Below, piece by piece: positions 9,431 through 18,840 of a DNA stretch of 64,000 nucleotides. A model generated the notes under the pieces. It did not search any database and was not told the DNA's origin. It saw only the letters and a list, made by a program, of their open reading frames with translations. The DNA is taken from positions 1,302,710 through 1,366,709 of the forward strand of contig NZ_KI650979.1 of the NCBI RefSeq assembly GCF_000506985.1, written 5' to 3'. The position numbers and the translations under genes are program-made. Each line of letters begins with the position of its first letter. The first letter of the stretch is position 1. The stretch comes from Advenella kashmirensis W13003 (GTDB lineage Bacteria > Pseudomonadota > Gammaproteobacteria > Burkholderiales > Burkholderiaceae_B).

Positions 9431-11059
9431 TCAGGCAGCGCGTACGGCTTTTTGACCTTCTGCTTCACTCCAGTAAGAATAGGTACGTAGCACGGTCAGT
9501 TCAAGCGTTGCCGCGTCCGATGTGCCGATCAAGGCAGCAGGGATAACGGCAGCGCCATTGGTCCACCGCATTGTCGTGCCCTTGACGTCCTGGGCAGCAT
9601 TCAGACCGGTCAAAGCGGTGTCTGCCAGATCGATCTGTTGACGGCCATATGCGGTTGACACAGCAATGCCAGACAGACCAACACCGATCTGGCGCACGTC
9701 ACGACGCGCCAGAGGGGTGACGTCACGAACGACGGCAGAGCGAGACAAAATGCGTACATCACCCGCATTGGCTGGCAGCGCGAAGTGATAAACGCCTTCT
9801 TTGCTGTACTCTGGAGTGGAGTACACGATAGTACCGTTCACTTCGATGCACAGGGCGGCGTCTGTGGTGCGAGAAGCGCCGGTCAGCACTTCTGCGCGGG
9901 CCAGCAGTTGTTTGCGAATGGCTTCGACAACAGGACCTTGTTGAACAACTTTGATGCCTTCAATTTGCGGGCGGCCTTCGGCAGGACCGAAATCGGGGTT
10001 CATTGCCACCTCTGCTGCATTCTGGAACATCGAACGATTACCGGTATCAACATACGACTCGGCAGGAACGCCTTCGGCGAGCATAATGTCAAATTGCTCC
10101 AGTTCGACGTGAAAGTATTCGAATACTTTTGTGTTGAACTGCTGAACGATGGTCTGACCGTTTACCAGCATCATCGCCGGCACCAATGTGCCGTCGAATG
10201 ACACATGGTGGCCAGGCGATAGTGTCAGGTCACGGTGTGGTACGTTGTCGGCAATGGAATCTTTCTTGAACAGCACAGGGAAGGCACGAACCGCGTCTTT
10301 GGCGGGAATGCGGCTTTTGTACAGGGTGCGATGGCCCAGCCATTTGACTGTGGCAACGCCGCCGGAAGCGGTCAGCACTTTGTCGCCAGCTTGCAGTGTT
10401 TCAACTTTAACTTCGCCTTCCGGTGTGGCGATGTGTGTACCTTTCAGGTAGCACGCATACGTCATAGAACCACCGTCGAAAACCAATTTGGAGGGATCCA
10501 GGCCATCGGCGTTAAAACGACCAACGGTCAAGCCAAGATCATTCTTGAAGACCAAATCGCCATTCACATAAGCACCGCTAGTGGCGCCGACTACCTGGAT
10601 CTGATCGCCAGCGGTTACGCCCGTGATTGTCGGATAATCGGATAGCTGAAGATTGATTCCGGTAGGATCGTAGATCAGTGTTGATGTCGCATCTTGTCCC
10701 AGGTCGATGTTAAAGGTGTTACCCACTCCCAGCGACAAAAAGCTGGATGTCATTTCGAGAGTCGAACCCTCTGATAGATTGTAGTTAAAAGTGGAGCCGA
10801 TATTGACGCCCGCCAGGCCGGACAGCTTGACGTGCGCATCCTCTCCCAAGTTAATTGTATTGGTTGAAAGCAGACCAACCGAGATCGTTTGCTTTAACTC
10901 CAGAACGTTATCACTACCCGTCGCATTATTGATATTTAACGTGGTATTGGGGCTTAATGCATTGACATTCAACAGCGTATCGCCATCGTATTGACCCTGA
11001 TCGACTGTCGCTGTTGTTGGCTGGAAAAGTCCGCCAATGTTTAAGTTCACTGTAGCCAT
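9431..11059 (-). CDS. Hint-domain protein with beta-repeat N-terminus
   Basis: A 542-residue protein. Residues about 38-136 contain four imperfect 23-27-residue repeats built on NT-(x)-N(I/L)...L, predicted to form a beta-solenoid. From Cys203 a Hint_2-type Hedgehog/intein domain follows: CYLKGTHIATPEGEV, HRDLTLSPGHHV and the YFHVEL...ILAEGVPAESYVDTGNR type region, the last reading FDIMLAEGVPAESYVDTGN here. This family is found at the C-terminus of secreted or surface proteins; the Cys could support autocatalytic cleavage or ester transfer. No Sec signal is visible; start 11059 has GGTGA upstream, while a longer frame to 11146 is judged spurious. Role in adhesion or processing is inferred only. 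Confidence 0.82.
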   Translation of the reverse strand: MATVNLNIGGLFQPTTATVDQGQYDGDTLLNVNALSPNTTLNINNATGSDNVLELKQTISVGLLSTNTINLGEDAHVKLSGLAGVNIGSTFNYNLSEGSTLEMTSSFLSLGVGNTFNIDLGQDATSTLIYDPTGINLQLSDYPTITGVTAGDQIQVVGATSGAYVNGDLVFKNDLGLTVGRFNADGLDPSKLVFDGGSMTYACYLKGTHIATPEGEVKVETLQAGDKVLTASGGVATVKWLGHRTLYKSRIPAKDAVRAFPVLFKKDSIADNVPHRDLTLSPGHHVSFDGTLVPAMMLVNGQTIVQQFNTKVFEYFHVELEQFDIMLAEGVPAESYVDTGNRSMFQNAAEVAMNPDFGPAEGRPQIEGIKVVQQGPVVEAIRKQLLARAEVLTGASRTTDAALCIEVNGTIVYSTPEYSKEGVYHFALPANAGDVRILSRSAVVRDVTPLARRDVRQIGVGLSGIAVSTAYGRQQIDLADTALTGLNAAQDVKGTTMRWTNGAAVIPAALIGTSDAATLELTVLRTYSYWSEAEGQKAVRAA

Positions 11060-11299
11060 TTCACCTATCCATATAAAGTTGAGTAATACCGCATCAAATA
11101 CAGCAGACGGTTTTTTTGATGGCCAGTCTTCTGCTAATGCAGGCATCCGTTGTTATTACAATATGTCGCATCAAGTAACATACTGGGCGGATAATATTGC
11201 AAAGCAATACGAGATGACCACATTCAAATGACGAATTAACATGCTGGCATGACGAACGGCATAACGCCTGCTAAGACCGGTGCCTGGAAGGCCGACGAT

Positions 11300-12214
11300 T
11301 CAGATTCCCATGCGCTCGCGCAAGAGCTTTCGGTATGAACGTGACACAGGCCAGGCGCTGGCCACAGACTGCATCCGGATCTGCCATCTGTCGATATTTC
11401 TTCGATCAACATCCTTCACTTGCAGCGCATTCACAATGGCCGTCCGGTGTATCCGGAAAAAAGTCGTTGCTGGCAACAGGGCGGCCCAAACGCCCAGCGC
11501 ACGCGAGTCAAGAATCATCGATCCGTCCTCGAGCCATACTTCGCTGTAGTTTCCGGCAGAACGCACGCCGGCGATAGAGGCAGGAGAGACACCCCGCGTG
11601 ATGCCACGTGTGCTAAGGTAAATAACCGGATTGGCGCTTTGGTGCTCCGTTCTTTCGTTCTGCTTATGGTCTTGCGAAAACTTGGCCTGCCCAATGAGAT
11701 TTGCGCAGCGATATAAAGCGCAGGCCTCGGCGGCAGACCATATTTTGTGCCTGATAGTAGTATCGAAACCGATGATCCCGTACAGGGTATTGTTATGACA
11801 TACCGGCACATTCAATACGCTTTTGTTTCCCTGACGAAGGAGCTCGAGCTGGATGTCCTTTGCGGTCCATGGAAGACTGTCGACATCGTGCATCAACACC
11901 GCCTGTCCTTTCATCATGTACCGGTGCAGCCAGGCCATCAGCGTGGTCGGCGCATCCTGAAGCTGCTGCACAAATGGCTCTGTTTGCCCTCGGCACCACT
12001 CATGAGTATTCCGGAACCGAAGCATATCAGGACGGTATTCAAGCATCCACGCCCTGTCGGCTCCGACCCGCTCGCCCATGAAAGCCAATTGTTCGGATAT
12101 CGCCTGGTCAGCAGGATATTTGAGCAAATTCATCGCGCACTGATAAGGCCAATCAGGAAGAGAATTGTCCGCATCGGTCGGGGTGTGAATTTCGTACTTG
12201 ACTGCGTTTTTCAC
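11300..12214 (-). CDS. transcriptional regulator with GAF-like sensor and LytTR DNA-binding domain
   Basis: A 304-residue protein. Residues about 25-185 resemble a GAF sensor fold (MGERVGADRAWMLEY, LNVPVCHNNTLYGIIGFD). The C-terminal ~100 residues are a LytTR domain: SIAGVRSAGNYSEVWLEDG, then FFRIHRTAIVNALQV and VSRSYRKLL. The start is GTG at 12214, which is preceded by the purine-rich AGGGGGGA at good distance; the longer frame to 12292 would add a hydrophobic stretch encoded by AT-rich promoter DNA and is rejected. It faces the NarL-type regulator across an AT-rich region with a palindrome. Likely regulator of the neighbouring Hint gene (inference). Confidence 0.85.
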   Translation of the reverse strand: MKNAVKYEIHTPTDADNSLPDWPYQCAMNLLKYPADQAISEQLAFMGERVGADRAWMLEYRPDMLRFRNTHEWCRGQTEPFVQQLQDAPTTLMAWLHRYMMKGQAVLMHDVDSLPWTAKDIQLELLRQGNKSVLNVPVCHNNTLYGIIGFDTTIRHKIWSAAEACALYRCANLIGQAKFSQDHKQNERTEHQSANPVIYLSTRGITRGVSPASIAGVRSAGNYSEVWLEDGSMILDSRALGVWAALLPATTFFRIHRTAIVNALQVKDVDRRNIDRWQIRMQSVASAWPVSRSYRKLLRERMGI

Positions 12215-12310
12215 GAATTCCCCCCTGTGCGTTGAGTTAAATAACCGAAAAGATATACAAAATGTTATTAAAAACAACAAAAATTTAATCATTTTTGTAA
12301 TTTTGTGAAC

Positions 12311-12328
12311 ATCACTAGAATTAGTGAT
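12311..12328. promoter_or_regulatory. 18-bp palindrome between LytTR gene and response regulator
   Basis: ATCACTA (12311-12317) and TAGTGAT (12322-12328) form perfect 7-bp arms around a 4-base spacer. It lies in the very AT-rich divergent region 12215-12428, about 100 bases from either start. A dimeric regulator, probably the LytTR protein or the NarL-type response regulator, may bind here. Confidence 0.45.
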
Positions 12329-12428
12329 TTTGAAAAACTGTTACATTTCGTACAATCAGTTCAAGCGCACTTCAGTCAAGCACTGAAACGGTAAAGAAGG
12401 AAAACAACAGAATCAAACGAGGCGATGC

Positions 12429-13109
12429 ATGGTTAACTTGATGGCTCCAGTGCTGATTGTTGAAGACGATAGCGTTATGCAGCAACGACTGCGTTCGATT
12501 CTTTTGGATATTGGCTATGCAGACGACGCTTTGCAATTTATGAGTTCTGTCGCTGAGGTACAAAGCCGGGTGGACTATTCTCAGATTGCCCTGGCACTGA
12601 TTGATCTGGGTCTACCCGACGGACATGGCATCCAGATTATTGAATCTCTAAGCCGTATTCGGACCTCTATTCCAATTTTGGTCATTTCTGCCTGGCGTAC
12701 CGAGGCGGTGATTATGAATGCTTTGCAGGCTGGCGCAACAGGCTATATTCTCAAGGAGCGCGACGATTTAGAACTCACTGTCTCTATCCGCAATGTTCTT
12801 AAAGGCGGGGCGCCCATTGATCCTTTTATCGCACGCCATATTTTGAGCCGGATTCCGTTGCAGGCTGAGGCACCGACAGAACTCCTACCGGACACAGAGA
12901 ATAACGAGCCACTGAGTGCCAATCTGACCGGGCGTGAACATCAAATTCTGAATCTTGTTGCATCGGGCTTAAGCAATCAGGAAATTGCAAACCAAATTTT
13001 CCTGTCGCGTCATACGGTCGAAACGCATATTCGGCACGTCTACCGTAAACTTGCAGTCACCAACCGTACCAAAGCCGTTAGTCGAGCACGTACAATCGGT
13101 TTACTCTAA
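12429..13109 (+). CDS. NarL/LuxR-family two-component response regulator
   Basis: A 226-residue regulator. The receiver domain (about 5-122) has the acidic pocket VEDD (residues 11-14), phospho-acceptor Asp59 in LIDLGLPDGHG, Ser87 (ILVISA) and Lys109 (YILKERDD). The C-terminal LuxR helix-turn-helix (about 165-225) reads LTGREHQILNLVASGLSNQE and LSRHTVETHIRHVYRKL. It is followed 22 bases later by its histidine kinase. Targets are unknown; the adjacent LytTR and Hint genes are candidates. Confidence 0.95.
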   Translation: MVNLMAPVLIVEDDSVMQQRLRSILLDIGYADDALQFMSSVAEVQSRVDYSQIALALIDLGLPDGHGIQIIESLSRIRTSIPILVISAWRTEAVIMNALQAGATGYILKERDDLELTVSIRNVLKGGAPIDPFIARHILSRIPLQAEAPTELLPDTENNEPLSANLTGREHQILNLVASGLSNQEIANQIFLSRHTVETHIRHVYRKLAVTNRTKAVSRARTIGLL

Positions 13110-13131
13110 GTGAGCAACAAGGGCCATTATC

Positions 13132-15066
13132 ATGCGCGCGGCAGGTAACACGTCACCATGGTTCATCGCTGGCTTCGTGCTGTTCTTCATGTGTTGCGTT
13201 TTTCAGAAAGAAATCTGGGCACAATCAAATAATCATATCTGCGCTCCAAGCCTGGATGACGCCTATGCAGTGCAATCAGATGCCGATTCGCCCGATTCAA
13301 TCGCATCGTCCAACTGGGCACGGGTCGCCATCCCGGACGACTGGACTACGCGCTGGCCAAGCTATAGTGGCGTCGTCTGGTACCGCGTAGACTGGCACGC
13401 ACATTGTTCCGGCGAGCGGGTACGCCCCCCTATCGCGGTATTGGTCAAGTCAATGAACATGGCAGGTCAAGTGTGGCTTAACGATCAGCTCTTATGGTCT
13501 GACGCCAATCTGAGCGAGCCTCTTTCACGCAGTTGGAATTCGCCCCTTGTCCTGAGTCTGCCCGGTCAGGCGGTGAATTACTCAGCGGCGAACCAGCTAT
13601 ATTTCCGCATCTCGGGAAATATCCTGAGTTCTCCTGGTTTGGGAGACATCAGTGTGGGTGATATGCAGACAGTCATTGCACAATATCACGATGCCGTCTG
13701 GAACCAGCGCACCGTTTTTTACCTGAGTATTCTTTTATCTTTTGCAACAGGCATGGTTTGCTGTTTTATCTGGCTATTTCGACGACAGGAGGCCGCATAT
13801 GGCTGGTGTGCTTTAGCAACGGTTTTCTGGGTATGTTTTGCTTCAACGTTAGTGATGACCGAAACTGCGCCGTTTGCCGATACGACCTCATTTACACAAT
13901 TTAATATTGCTTTTTTTACCCTTTATATATCCTGCTTTTGTATCTTCTCATGGCGTTTTTTGGATAGAACATTTCGGCGGAGTGAAAAAGTACTGTTTAC
14001 TTATACGTTCGTACTTTTGGCAAGTATCTGGCTGACACCTGCTGATTCTGTACCCGCTGCACTGCTGGGCATTTTACTTGCTTCAATCCTGCTATTCAGT
14101 CTTAACAGTGTGTTTGTTTCCTTTTTATGTTTTCGCACCAGGAAACTTGAGTTGTGGCTATTGGGCATGACGCTTATTGGTTGCCTCATTCTAAGCATCA
14201 TCGCATTTCTCTCACTTTTTCATGTGTTTGAGAACATCTCAAACGTGCTCCCTTACACTGCCTTGCTGTTTGCGATATTTCTAAGCGTTATTCTCGCTAT
14301 GCGGTTAAGTAAAAGTACGCACCGCATTGAGCATTTCAACGAAGAGTTGAATCAGAGAATTCTGGAGGCCGAGGAAAAATTAGAGTCTACTTTAAATGAT
14401 CGCCATACATTAACCGTAAAAAAACATCAGTTGGACGAGCGACTTAATCTGGCGCATGAACTGCACGATGGCCTGGGTAGTTCATTAGTCCGGGCCATGA
14501 CGCAGATTAGTTATGCGAAACAAACGCTGAGTAATAAACATACCTTGTCAATTTTAAGCATGCTGCGAAATGACTTAAGACAAATGATCGATAGCTTCTC
14601 GGAAACCCAAAGAAAAGTTCCAAGTAACCCCGTTTACTGGCTGGCTCCATTACGCAATCGGTTTGTGCATATTTTTGACGACATGAATATTCACATGCAA
14701 TGGAAAGTCGATCCTGAATGGCTCTCCCCGCCCAGCGCTATGCAATGCTTAACGCTGTATCGGGTAGCCGAAGAATCATTGACCAATGTTATCAAGCATA
14801 GCCAGGCAAGCGAAGTTCGCTTTCGTTGTCTGGTAAATGCCGACAATATTGAGTTGCAGATTCTCGACAATGGTATCGGCTTTAATATTGTCGATATTGG
14901 TCGCTCTGGTATCGGTGTAGGAATGAATAGCATGCGAACGAGAATTGAACGGCTTTCCGGGATACTGGAGATTCAGTCTAAGGCGGGTGAAACGTCTATC
15001 GTCGTGCGCGTACCTTATGAGCGTTCGACAGAAGTCGGTTTCACAGTTGATGAAAAAAGCTTTTAA
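13132..15066 (+). CDS. membrane sensor histidine kinase of the HPK7 (NarX/DegS-like) type
   Basis: A 644-residue kinase with 7TMR-DISM-like layout: signal/anchor at residues 10-30, a periplasmic beta-jelly-roll-like domain (about 35-200, with WYRVDWHAHC and NMAGQVWLND), seven or so membrane helices (about 205-420), a coiled segment, then HisKA_3 with ELHDGLGSSLVRAM (His445 the likely phosphosite) and a HATPase with EESLTNVIKHS and DNGIGF. The partner is the NarL-type regulator 22 bases upstream. The jelly-roll domain suggests sensing of a sugar or similar small ligand in the periplasm, but the ligand is unknown. Confidence 0.92.
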   Translation: MRAAGNTSPWFIAGFVLFFMCCVFQKEIWAQSNNHICAPSLDDAYAVQSDADSPDSIASSNWARVAIPDDWTTRWPSYSGVVWYRVDWHAHCSGERVRPPIAVLVKSMNMAGQVWLNDQLLWSDANLSEPLSRSWNSPLVLSLPGQAVNYSAANQLYFRISGNILSSPGLGDISVGDMQTVIAQYHDAVWNQRTVFYLSILLSFATGMVCCFIWLFRRQEAAYGWCALATVFWVCFASTLVMTETAPFADTTSFTQFNIAFFTLYISCFCIFSWRFLDRTFRRSEKVLFTYTFVLLASIWLTPADSVPAALLGILLASILLFSLNSVFVSFLCFRTRKLELWLLGMTLIGCLILSIIAFLSLFHVFENISNVLPYTALLFAIFLSVILAMRLSKSTHRIEHFNEELNQRILEAEEKLESTLNDRHTLTVKKHQLDERLNLAHELHDGLGSSLVRAMTQISYAKQTLSNKHTLSILSMLRNDLRQMIDSFSETQRKVPSNPVYWLAPLRNRFVHIFDDMNIHMQWKVDPEWLSPPSAMQCLTLYRVAEESLTNVIKHSQASEVRFRCLVNADNIELQILDNGIGFNIVDIGRSGIGVGMNSMRTRIERLSGILEIQSKAGETSIVVRVPYERSTEVGFTVDEKSF

Positions 15067-15151
15067 AATATACCAATCTATTTTCACTGATTTCGAACTC
15101 GACAGCTGCCGTGCTGACAGACGCTAAATCAAATTATTTGCTGGAGTTTCC

Positions 15152-16069
15152 ATGAGTACCGTCAGTTTTACAACGGTCGACGTCTTCACCTCTACCCGCT
15201 TCGAGGGCAATCCACTGGCCGTCATAACCGATGCACGGGGTTTGAGTGATGTCGAGATGCAGAAAATCGCCGCAGAATTCGGCTATTCCGAAATCACGTT
15301 CGTGCTGCCCCCGGACAACCCCGAGAATACGGCGCGGGTCCGTATCTTCACCCCGACAACGGAGATCCCTTTTGCCGGGCACCCGAATGTGGGAACGGCC
15401 TTTGTGCTTGGCCAACAGTCCGAGGTTTTCGGAAAACCGGTGGGCAGCACGCTACGCTTTGAAGAACAGGCTGGGCTCGTTTGCGTGAATCTGAAGCGTG
15501 ACGGCAACCATGTTTTGTCCGCATCTGTTCGGGCACCGCAGCCCTTCATGACCGGCAGAACAATCCATCCGGAAACCGTCGCGCGTTGTATTTCAATCCC
15601 GACAGAGGCCGTGCGCACGACCACGCATAGTCCATTGGTTGTCTCTGTGGGATTAAGCTTTGTCGTGGCTGAGCTGGCCGATCTGCCGACGCTCGCGCTT
15701 GCACGACCGGACTTGGCCGGTTTCAAAGCGGCCGCCGGCCCAACGCTGGAGGGCAGCCACGACTTCTCACTCTTTGTTTATGTACGTTCTCCCGACTCAC
15801 CCTGGGATATTCGTGCCCGCATGTTCGCACCGCTGGACAATGTCACTGAAGATCCGGCGACCGGCAGTGCGTCGGCGGCGCTTGGCGCCTATCTGGTATC
15901 ACTGGAGCCAGAACCTGCCATCACCCGCTCGCTTACCATTGAGCAGGGCGTGGAAATGGGGCGACGTAGTTTAATCGGCATTGAGGTGATAAAGGACGAA
16001 GGTAGCGTTACCGACGTGACCATTGCGGGCTCTTGCGTGCCTGTGATGAAGGGAGAAATTGCATACTAG
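15152..16069 (+). CDS. PhzF-family isomerase-like protein
   Basis: A 305-residue protein with the two-lobed diaminopimelate-epimerase fold of the PhzF family. Family marks: FTTVDVFTSTRFEGNPLAV at the N-terminus, catalytic-type Glu47 in YSEITFV, TEIPFAGHPNVGTA (His77), and EDPATGSASAALGAYL. A GGAG sits eight bases before the ATG. Members isomerise or epimerise small carboxylates; no phenazine genes are nearby, so phenazine synthesis is unlikely. It stands alone between the kinase and a GST gene. Confidence 0.93.
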   Translation: MSTVSFTTVDVFTSTRFEGNPLAVITDARGLSDVEMQKIAAEFGYSEITFVLPPDNPENTARVRIFTPTTEIPFAGHPNVGTAFVLGQQSEVFGKPVGSTLRFEEQAGLVCVNLKRDGNHVLSASVRAPQPFMTGRTIHPETVARCISIPTEAVRTTTHSPLVVSVGLSFVVAELADLPTLALARPDLAGFKAAAGPTLEGSHDFSLFVYVRSPDSPWDIRARMFAPLDNVTEDPATGSASAALGAYLVSLEPEPAITRSLTIEQGVEMGRRSLIGIEVIKDEGSVTDVTIAGSCVPVMKGEIAY

Positions 16070-16212
16070 TTTTACTGGTCTGCCAAGGCCGTGATTAAGA
16101 ATGCGATCGTTTCGGAATGTGAACGGCGAGCGTATTGCCCTCCAACATCGATGGAGGGTGAAAAAGCGGTTAAGATAGCTCCATTACTGACGTCAAAACA
16201 AGGCTGAAGATC

Positions 16213-16932
16213 ATGGACTTTGAGCAATTCATTAACCGTCTTAATCCCGACATTATTAAAAAGTGGCCGATACAGGATCCCAAGGTCCTGCAGCTATATT
16301 CATTGCCTACGCCCAATGGCGTCAAAGTTTCCATTGCTCTGGAGGAAATCGGCCTGCCTTATGAACCTCATCGCGTATCGTTCGATACGAACGACCAGAA
16401 TTCCGCCGCTTTTCTGGCGATGAATCCGAATAACAAGATCCCGGCGATAATTGATCCCAATGGCCCTGAGGGAGAACCCATTGTTCTGTTCGAATCGGGC
16501 GCTATCCTGGTGTACCTGGCGGGCAAAACAGGCAAACTGATGCCGCAGAGCGTCGCGGCACGCTATGAAACCTTGCAATGGGTAATGTTCCAGATGGGCG
16601 GGATTGGGCCGATGTTCGGTCAGCTCGGCTTTTTCCATAAATTCGCGGGAAAGGACTTTGAAGACAAGCGTCCACGTGATCGCTATGTTGCCGAATCAAG
16701 AAGACTGCTGTGTGTGTTGAATAAGCACCTGACAAACCGCGACTGGATAATGGGCCAGGAATATAGTATTGCGGATATTGCCATTTTCCCATGGGTGCGC
16801 AACCTGATCGGCTTTTACGAGGCGCGGGACCTTGTTGGTTTCGACGATTTTCCTGAAGTGCAGCGGGTGCTGGATGTCTTTGTTGCGCGTCCCGCCGTCA
16901 AGAGGGGGCTGGAGATACCTTCGGCTTCTTAG
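16213..16932 (+). CDS. glutathione S-transferase, YfcG/YghU (Nu) type
   Basis: A 239-residue GST with an N-terminal extension of about 24 residues before the thioredoxin fold. The active-site loop reads YSLPTPNGVKVSIALEE, where the TPNG segment matches the Nu-class proteins that bind two glutathiones or glutathione disulfide and act as disulfide-bond reductases. NPNNKIPAI supplies the cis-proline and FESGAILVYLA the glutathione-binding Glu-Ser. The helical C-terminal domain ends with WVRNLIGFYEARDL and a RPAVKRGL motif. Class assignment is by motif only. Confidence 0.9.
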   Translation: MDFEQFINRLNPDIIKKWPIQDPKVLQLYSLPTPNGVKVSIALEEIGLPYEPHRVSFDTNDQNSAAFLAMNPNNKIPAIIDPNGPEGEPIVLFESGAILVYLAGKTGKLMPQSVAARYETLQWVMFQMGGIGPMFGQLGFFHKFAGKDFEDKRPRDRYVAESRRLLCVLNKHLTNRDWIMGQEYSIADIAIFPWVRNLIGFYEARDLVGFDDFPEVQRVLDVFVARPAVKRGLEIPSAS

Positions 16933-17090
16933 GTTGAGAAGGAATAGCGATTAATCGCCGTCGCTCTTTTGCGATCGTTCTTCGGGCCTCTCTTGTGCGC
17001 GGCCCGGAGCCCGGCGATTACCAGGCCTGTGGCTGCTAGGGTCATGACCGCTTGCCCAATTTTCAGATCCATCCGGACCGACTGGCATGC

Positions 17091-17528
17091 TTATTTTTCT
17101 CGTGTCAGAATTCCCGCATCTTCAGTCGCATTGAGTGGTCGTTCCAGAACATTTAATTTATCCTCATCCACCGCCTGCAATGTGTCTTTTGATCTCACAC
17201 CAAACAGCCAGTTGCCGCCTTGACTACGGGACGAAAGACGTAAAAGCGTGTGCCTGCCATTCTTTTCAATAGTCCAGGTGCCATGGACCGGCTTTTCTAC
17301 AGCACCACCGCTGAGCGAATATTTGCCGCGATTATCCAGTATCAGAAGGATGTCGTCACCACCGAAAGTTCCCGCTGGAAACATGATTCCAGCCTTCGGC
17401 CCAGCAGTTGTCGCTGTGTTATTCACGGGCTGCACTGACGGTGCACCGACGTTCTCGGCAAAGACTTGAGATCCGAAGATGCCGATAGAGCTTAAACAGA
17501 TCGTTTTTATAAAGAGGCGAAAATTCAT
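17091..17528 (-). CDS. small secreted protein of unknown function
   Basis: A 145-residue protein with a typical Sec signal peptide (KTICLSSIGIFGSQVFA, cleavage near residue 24). The mature part is polar and glycine-rich with a beta pattern: ILLILDNRGKYSLSGGAVE, then GTWTIEKNGRHTLLRLSS, reminiscent of lipocalin-like or META-type small beta proteins that start with a Gly-x-Trp. No cysteine in the mature part. I do not recognise the family. It is alone, convergent with the GST gene. Confidence 0.65.
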   Translation of the reverse strand: MNFRLFIKTICLSSIGIFGSQVFAENVGAPSVQPVNNTATTAGPKAGIMFPAGTFGGDDILLILDNRGKYSLSGGAVEKPVHGTWTIEKNGRHTLLRLSSRSQGGNWLFGVRSKDTLQAVDEDKLNVLERPLNATEDAGILTREK

Positions 17529-17604
17529 TATTTGAGCGCTCCAAATGGTTGGAATTCATATCGTAGCGGATCATCACAATACCTGTTGCTCGTCTGGAGG
17601 TATT

Positions 17605-17825
17605 GTGACGATAGACAGTTTCTTTCTTTCACACCTGTACGGCCTGATTTTCTACTGCGCACTGCTTCCCTTTTTTGCCTTGCTGAGTGTTGGATTGTCA
17701 TCGGCTCGGCGGTGTTGACGCTGATATCGGTACTGGCATATAGAGAAACACAGGGTAAGGACTTCATGTTATTGGTGTTGCACGCGGCCGCCGTGCCCGT
17801 GCATACAAACGGCACGCTCAGGTAA
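17605..17825 (+). pseudogene. possible frameshifted small membrane-protein gene
   Basis: GGAGG at 17596-17600 precedes GTG 17605, which opens a 37-codon frame (to 17718) encoding a hydrophobic helix (SHLYGLIFYCALLPFFALL). One base over, a second frame continues with another hydrophobic helix (IVIGSAVLTLISVLAYRE) to a stop at 17825. Together they look like one two-helix membrane protein of about 70 residues split by a single frameshift near 17690. It could also be chance hydrophobic reading; no family is recognised. Its end overlaps the 3' end of the LysR gene by 8 bases. Confidence 0.25.
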
Positions 17826-18729
17826 TGGCCCAGTCTTGCTCTCGTATCGCCTGTATCAAATGATCCACAAACGAGGATACCCGGGCGGCCAACGCCGTTT
17901 GTCTATAGTACACGGCCTGTATCGGGCGCGTATCGCCGGTGTTCTGCTGCGCCAGTATCTCCACCAGATTGCCGCTTGCCAGATCCTGGCCCGTCATGAA
18001 GTCCGCGAGGCATATAATGCCGTGGCCTGCCAATGACAATTGTCTTAGTACTTCGCCGCTGCTGGCTGCAATATCCGGCTGGATGTGAAGAGTGTCCCCG
18101 TCGTCGTTGTGTAGCGGCCAGCTGTTCAGACTGTCGCGTGTAAAGCCCAGCAGTGTGTGCTGCTTCAGGTCTGCCACCGTCGCAGGCATCCCGTGATCAC
18201 GAATGTACTGGGGTGAGGCCAGTATGCGTATTCGCGTGCGGCAAATCAGGCGACTGTGCAGACTGGAGTCCTTCATTTCGCCGATACGCAGGGCGAGGTC
18301 TACGCGAGACTCCAATAGATCCACAAAATCCTCATTGCTGGTCAGGATCAGGTCAACCAGGGGGTACTGTCTGCGGTAGTCGGCCAGCAGCGGGATCAGC
18401 GTGTGCAGCACGAACGGCGTAGCGGCGTCTACACGCAAGGGGCCGGAGGGTTGGCCCTGACGCAGTAGCACGCGTTCTTGCGCTGATTCGATCGAATTGA
18501 TGATTTCGCGGGCATCTTTCAGGAAACTGCAGCCTTCGTCTGTTAAGTCCAGCCGTCTCGTGGTTCTGCGCAGCAATGTCGTTTGCAATTTATCTTCCAG
18601 GCGGGCAAGAAAACGGCTGGTCGTAGAGACGGGCTGGTTGAGCCGCTGGGACGCTGCGCTCAATGAACCGGCATCGACCACAGCCAGGAAGACTTCTATC
18701 TCGCGAAAGGTGATGCCGGATTTTTCCAT
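17818..18729 (-). CDS. LysR-family transcriptional regulator, divergent from MFS exporter
   Basis: A 303-residue LTTR with helix-turn-helix LSAASQRLNQPVSTTSRFLA followed by LEDKLQTTLLRRTTRRLDLT. The effector domain carries DLALRIGEMKDSSLHSRLI. ATG 18729 is chosen over TTG 18738. It is head to head with the MFS gene at 18841 across a 111-base region that contains an LTTR-like inverted repeat, so it probably controls that exporter. Confidence 0.92.
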   Translation of the reverse strand: MEKSGITFREIEVFLAVVDAGSLSAASQRLNQPVSTTSRFLARLEDKLQTTLLRRTTRRLDLTDEGCSFLKDAREIINSIESAQERVLLRQGQPSGPLRVDAATPFVLHTLIPLLADYRRQYPLVDLILTSNEDFVDLLESRVDLALRIGEMKDSSLHSRLICRTRIRILASPQYIRDHGMPATVADLKQHTLLGFTRDSLNSWPLHNDDGDTLHIQPDIAASSGEVLRQLSLAGHGIICLADFMTGQDLASGNLVEILAQQNTGDTRPIQAVYYRQTALAARVSSFVDHLIQAIREQDWAIT

Positions 18730-18758
18730 TTGAAGCAAAGGTATTTTATTTTTATACC

Positions 18759-18780
18759 TGTTTATCGTTAAAAATAAACA
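18759..18780. promoter_or_regulatory. LysR-type operator candidate TGTTTAT-N8-ATAAACA
   Basis: Perfect 7-bp inverted arms at 18759-18765 and 18774-18780 in the divergent promoter region. The T-N11-A core and the location 30 bases before the LysR ATG fit an autoregulatory LTTR box that would also control the MFS gene. Confidence 0.5.
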
Positions 18781-18840
18781 TTTTAGAATGTGCTCCTTCT
18801 AATGTCCCGTTTTATTGTCAGGGACCCAAAAGGATTACAT

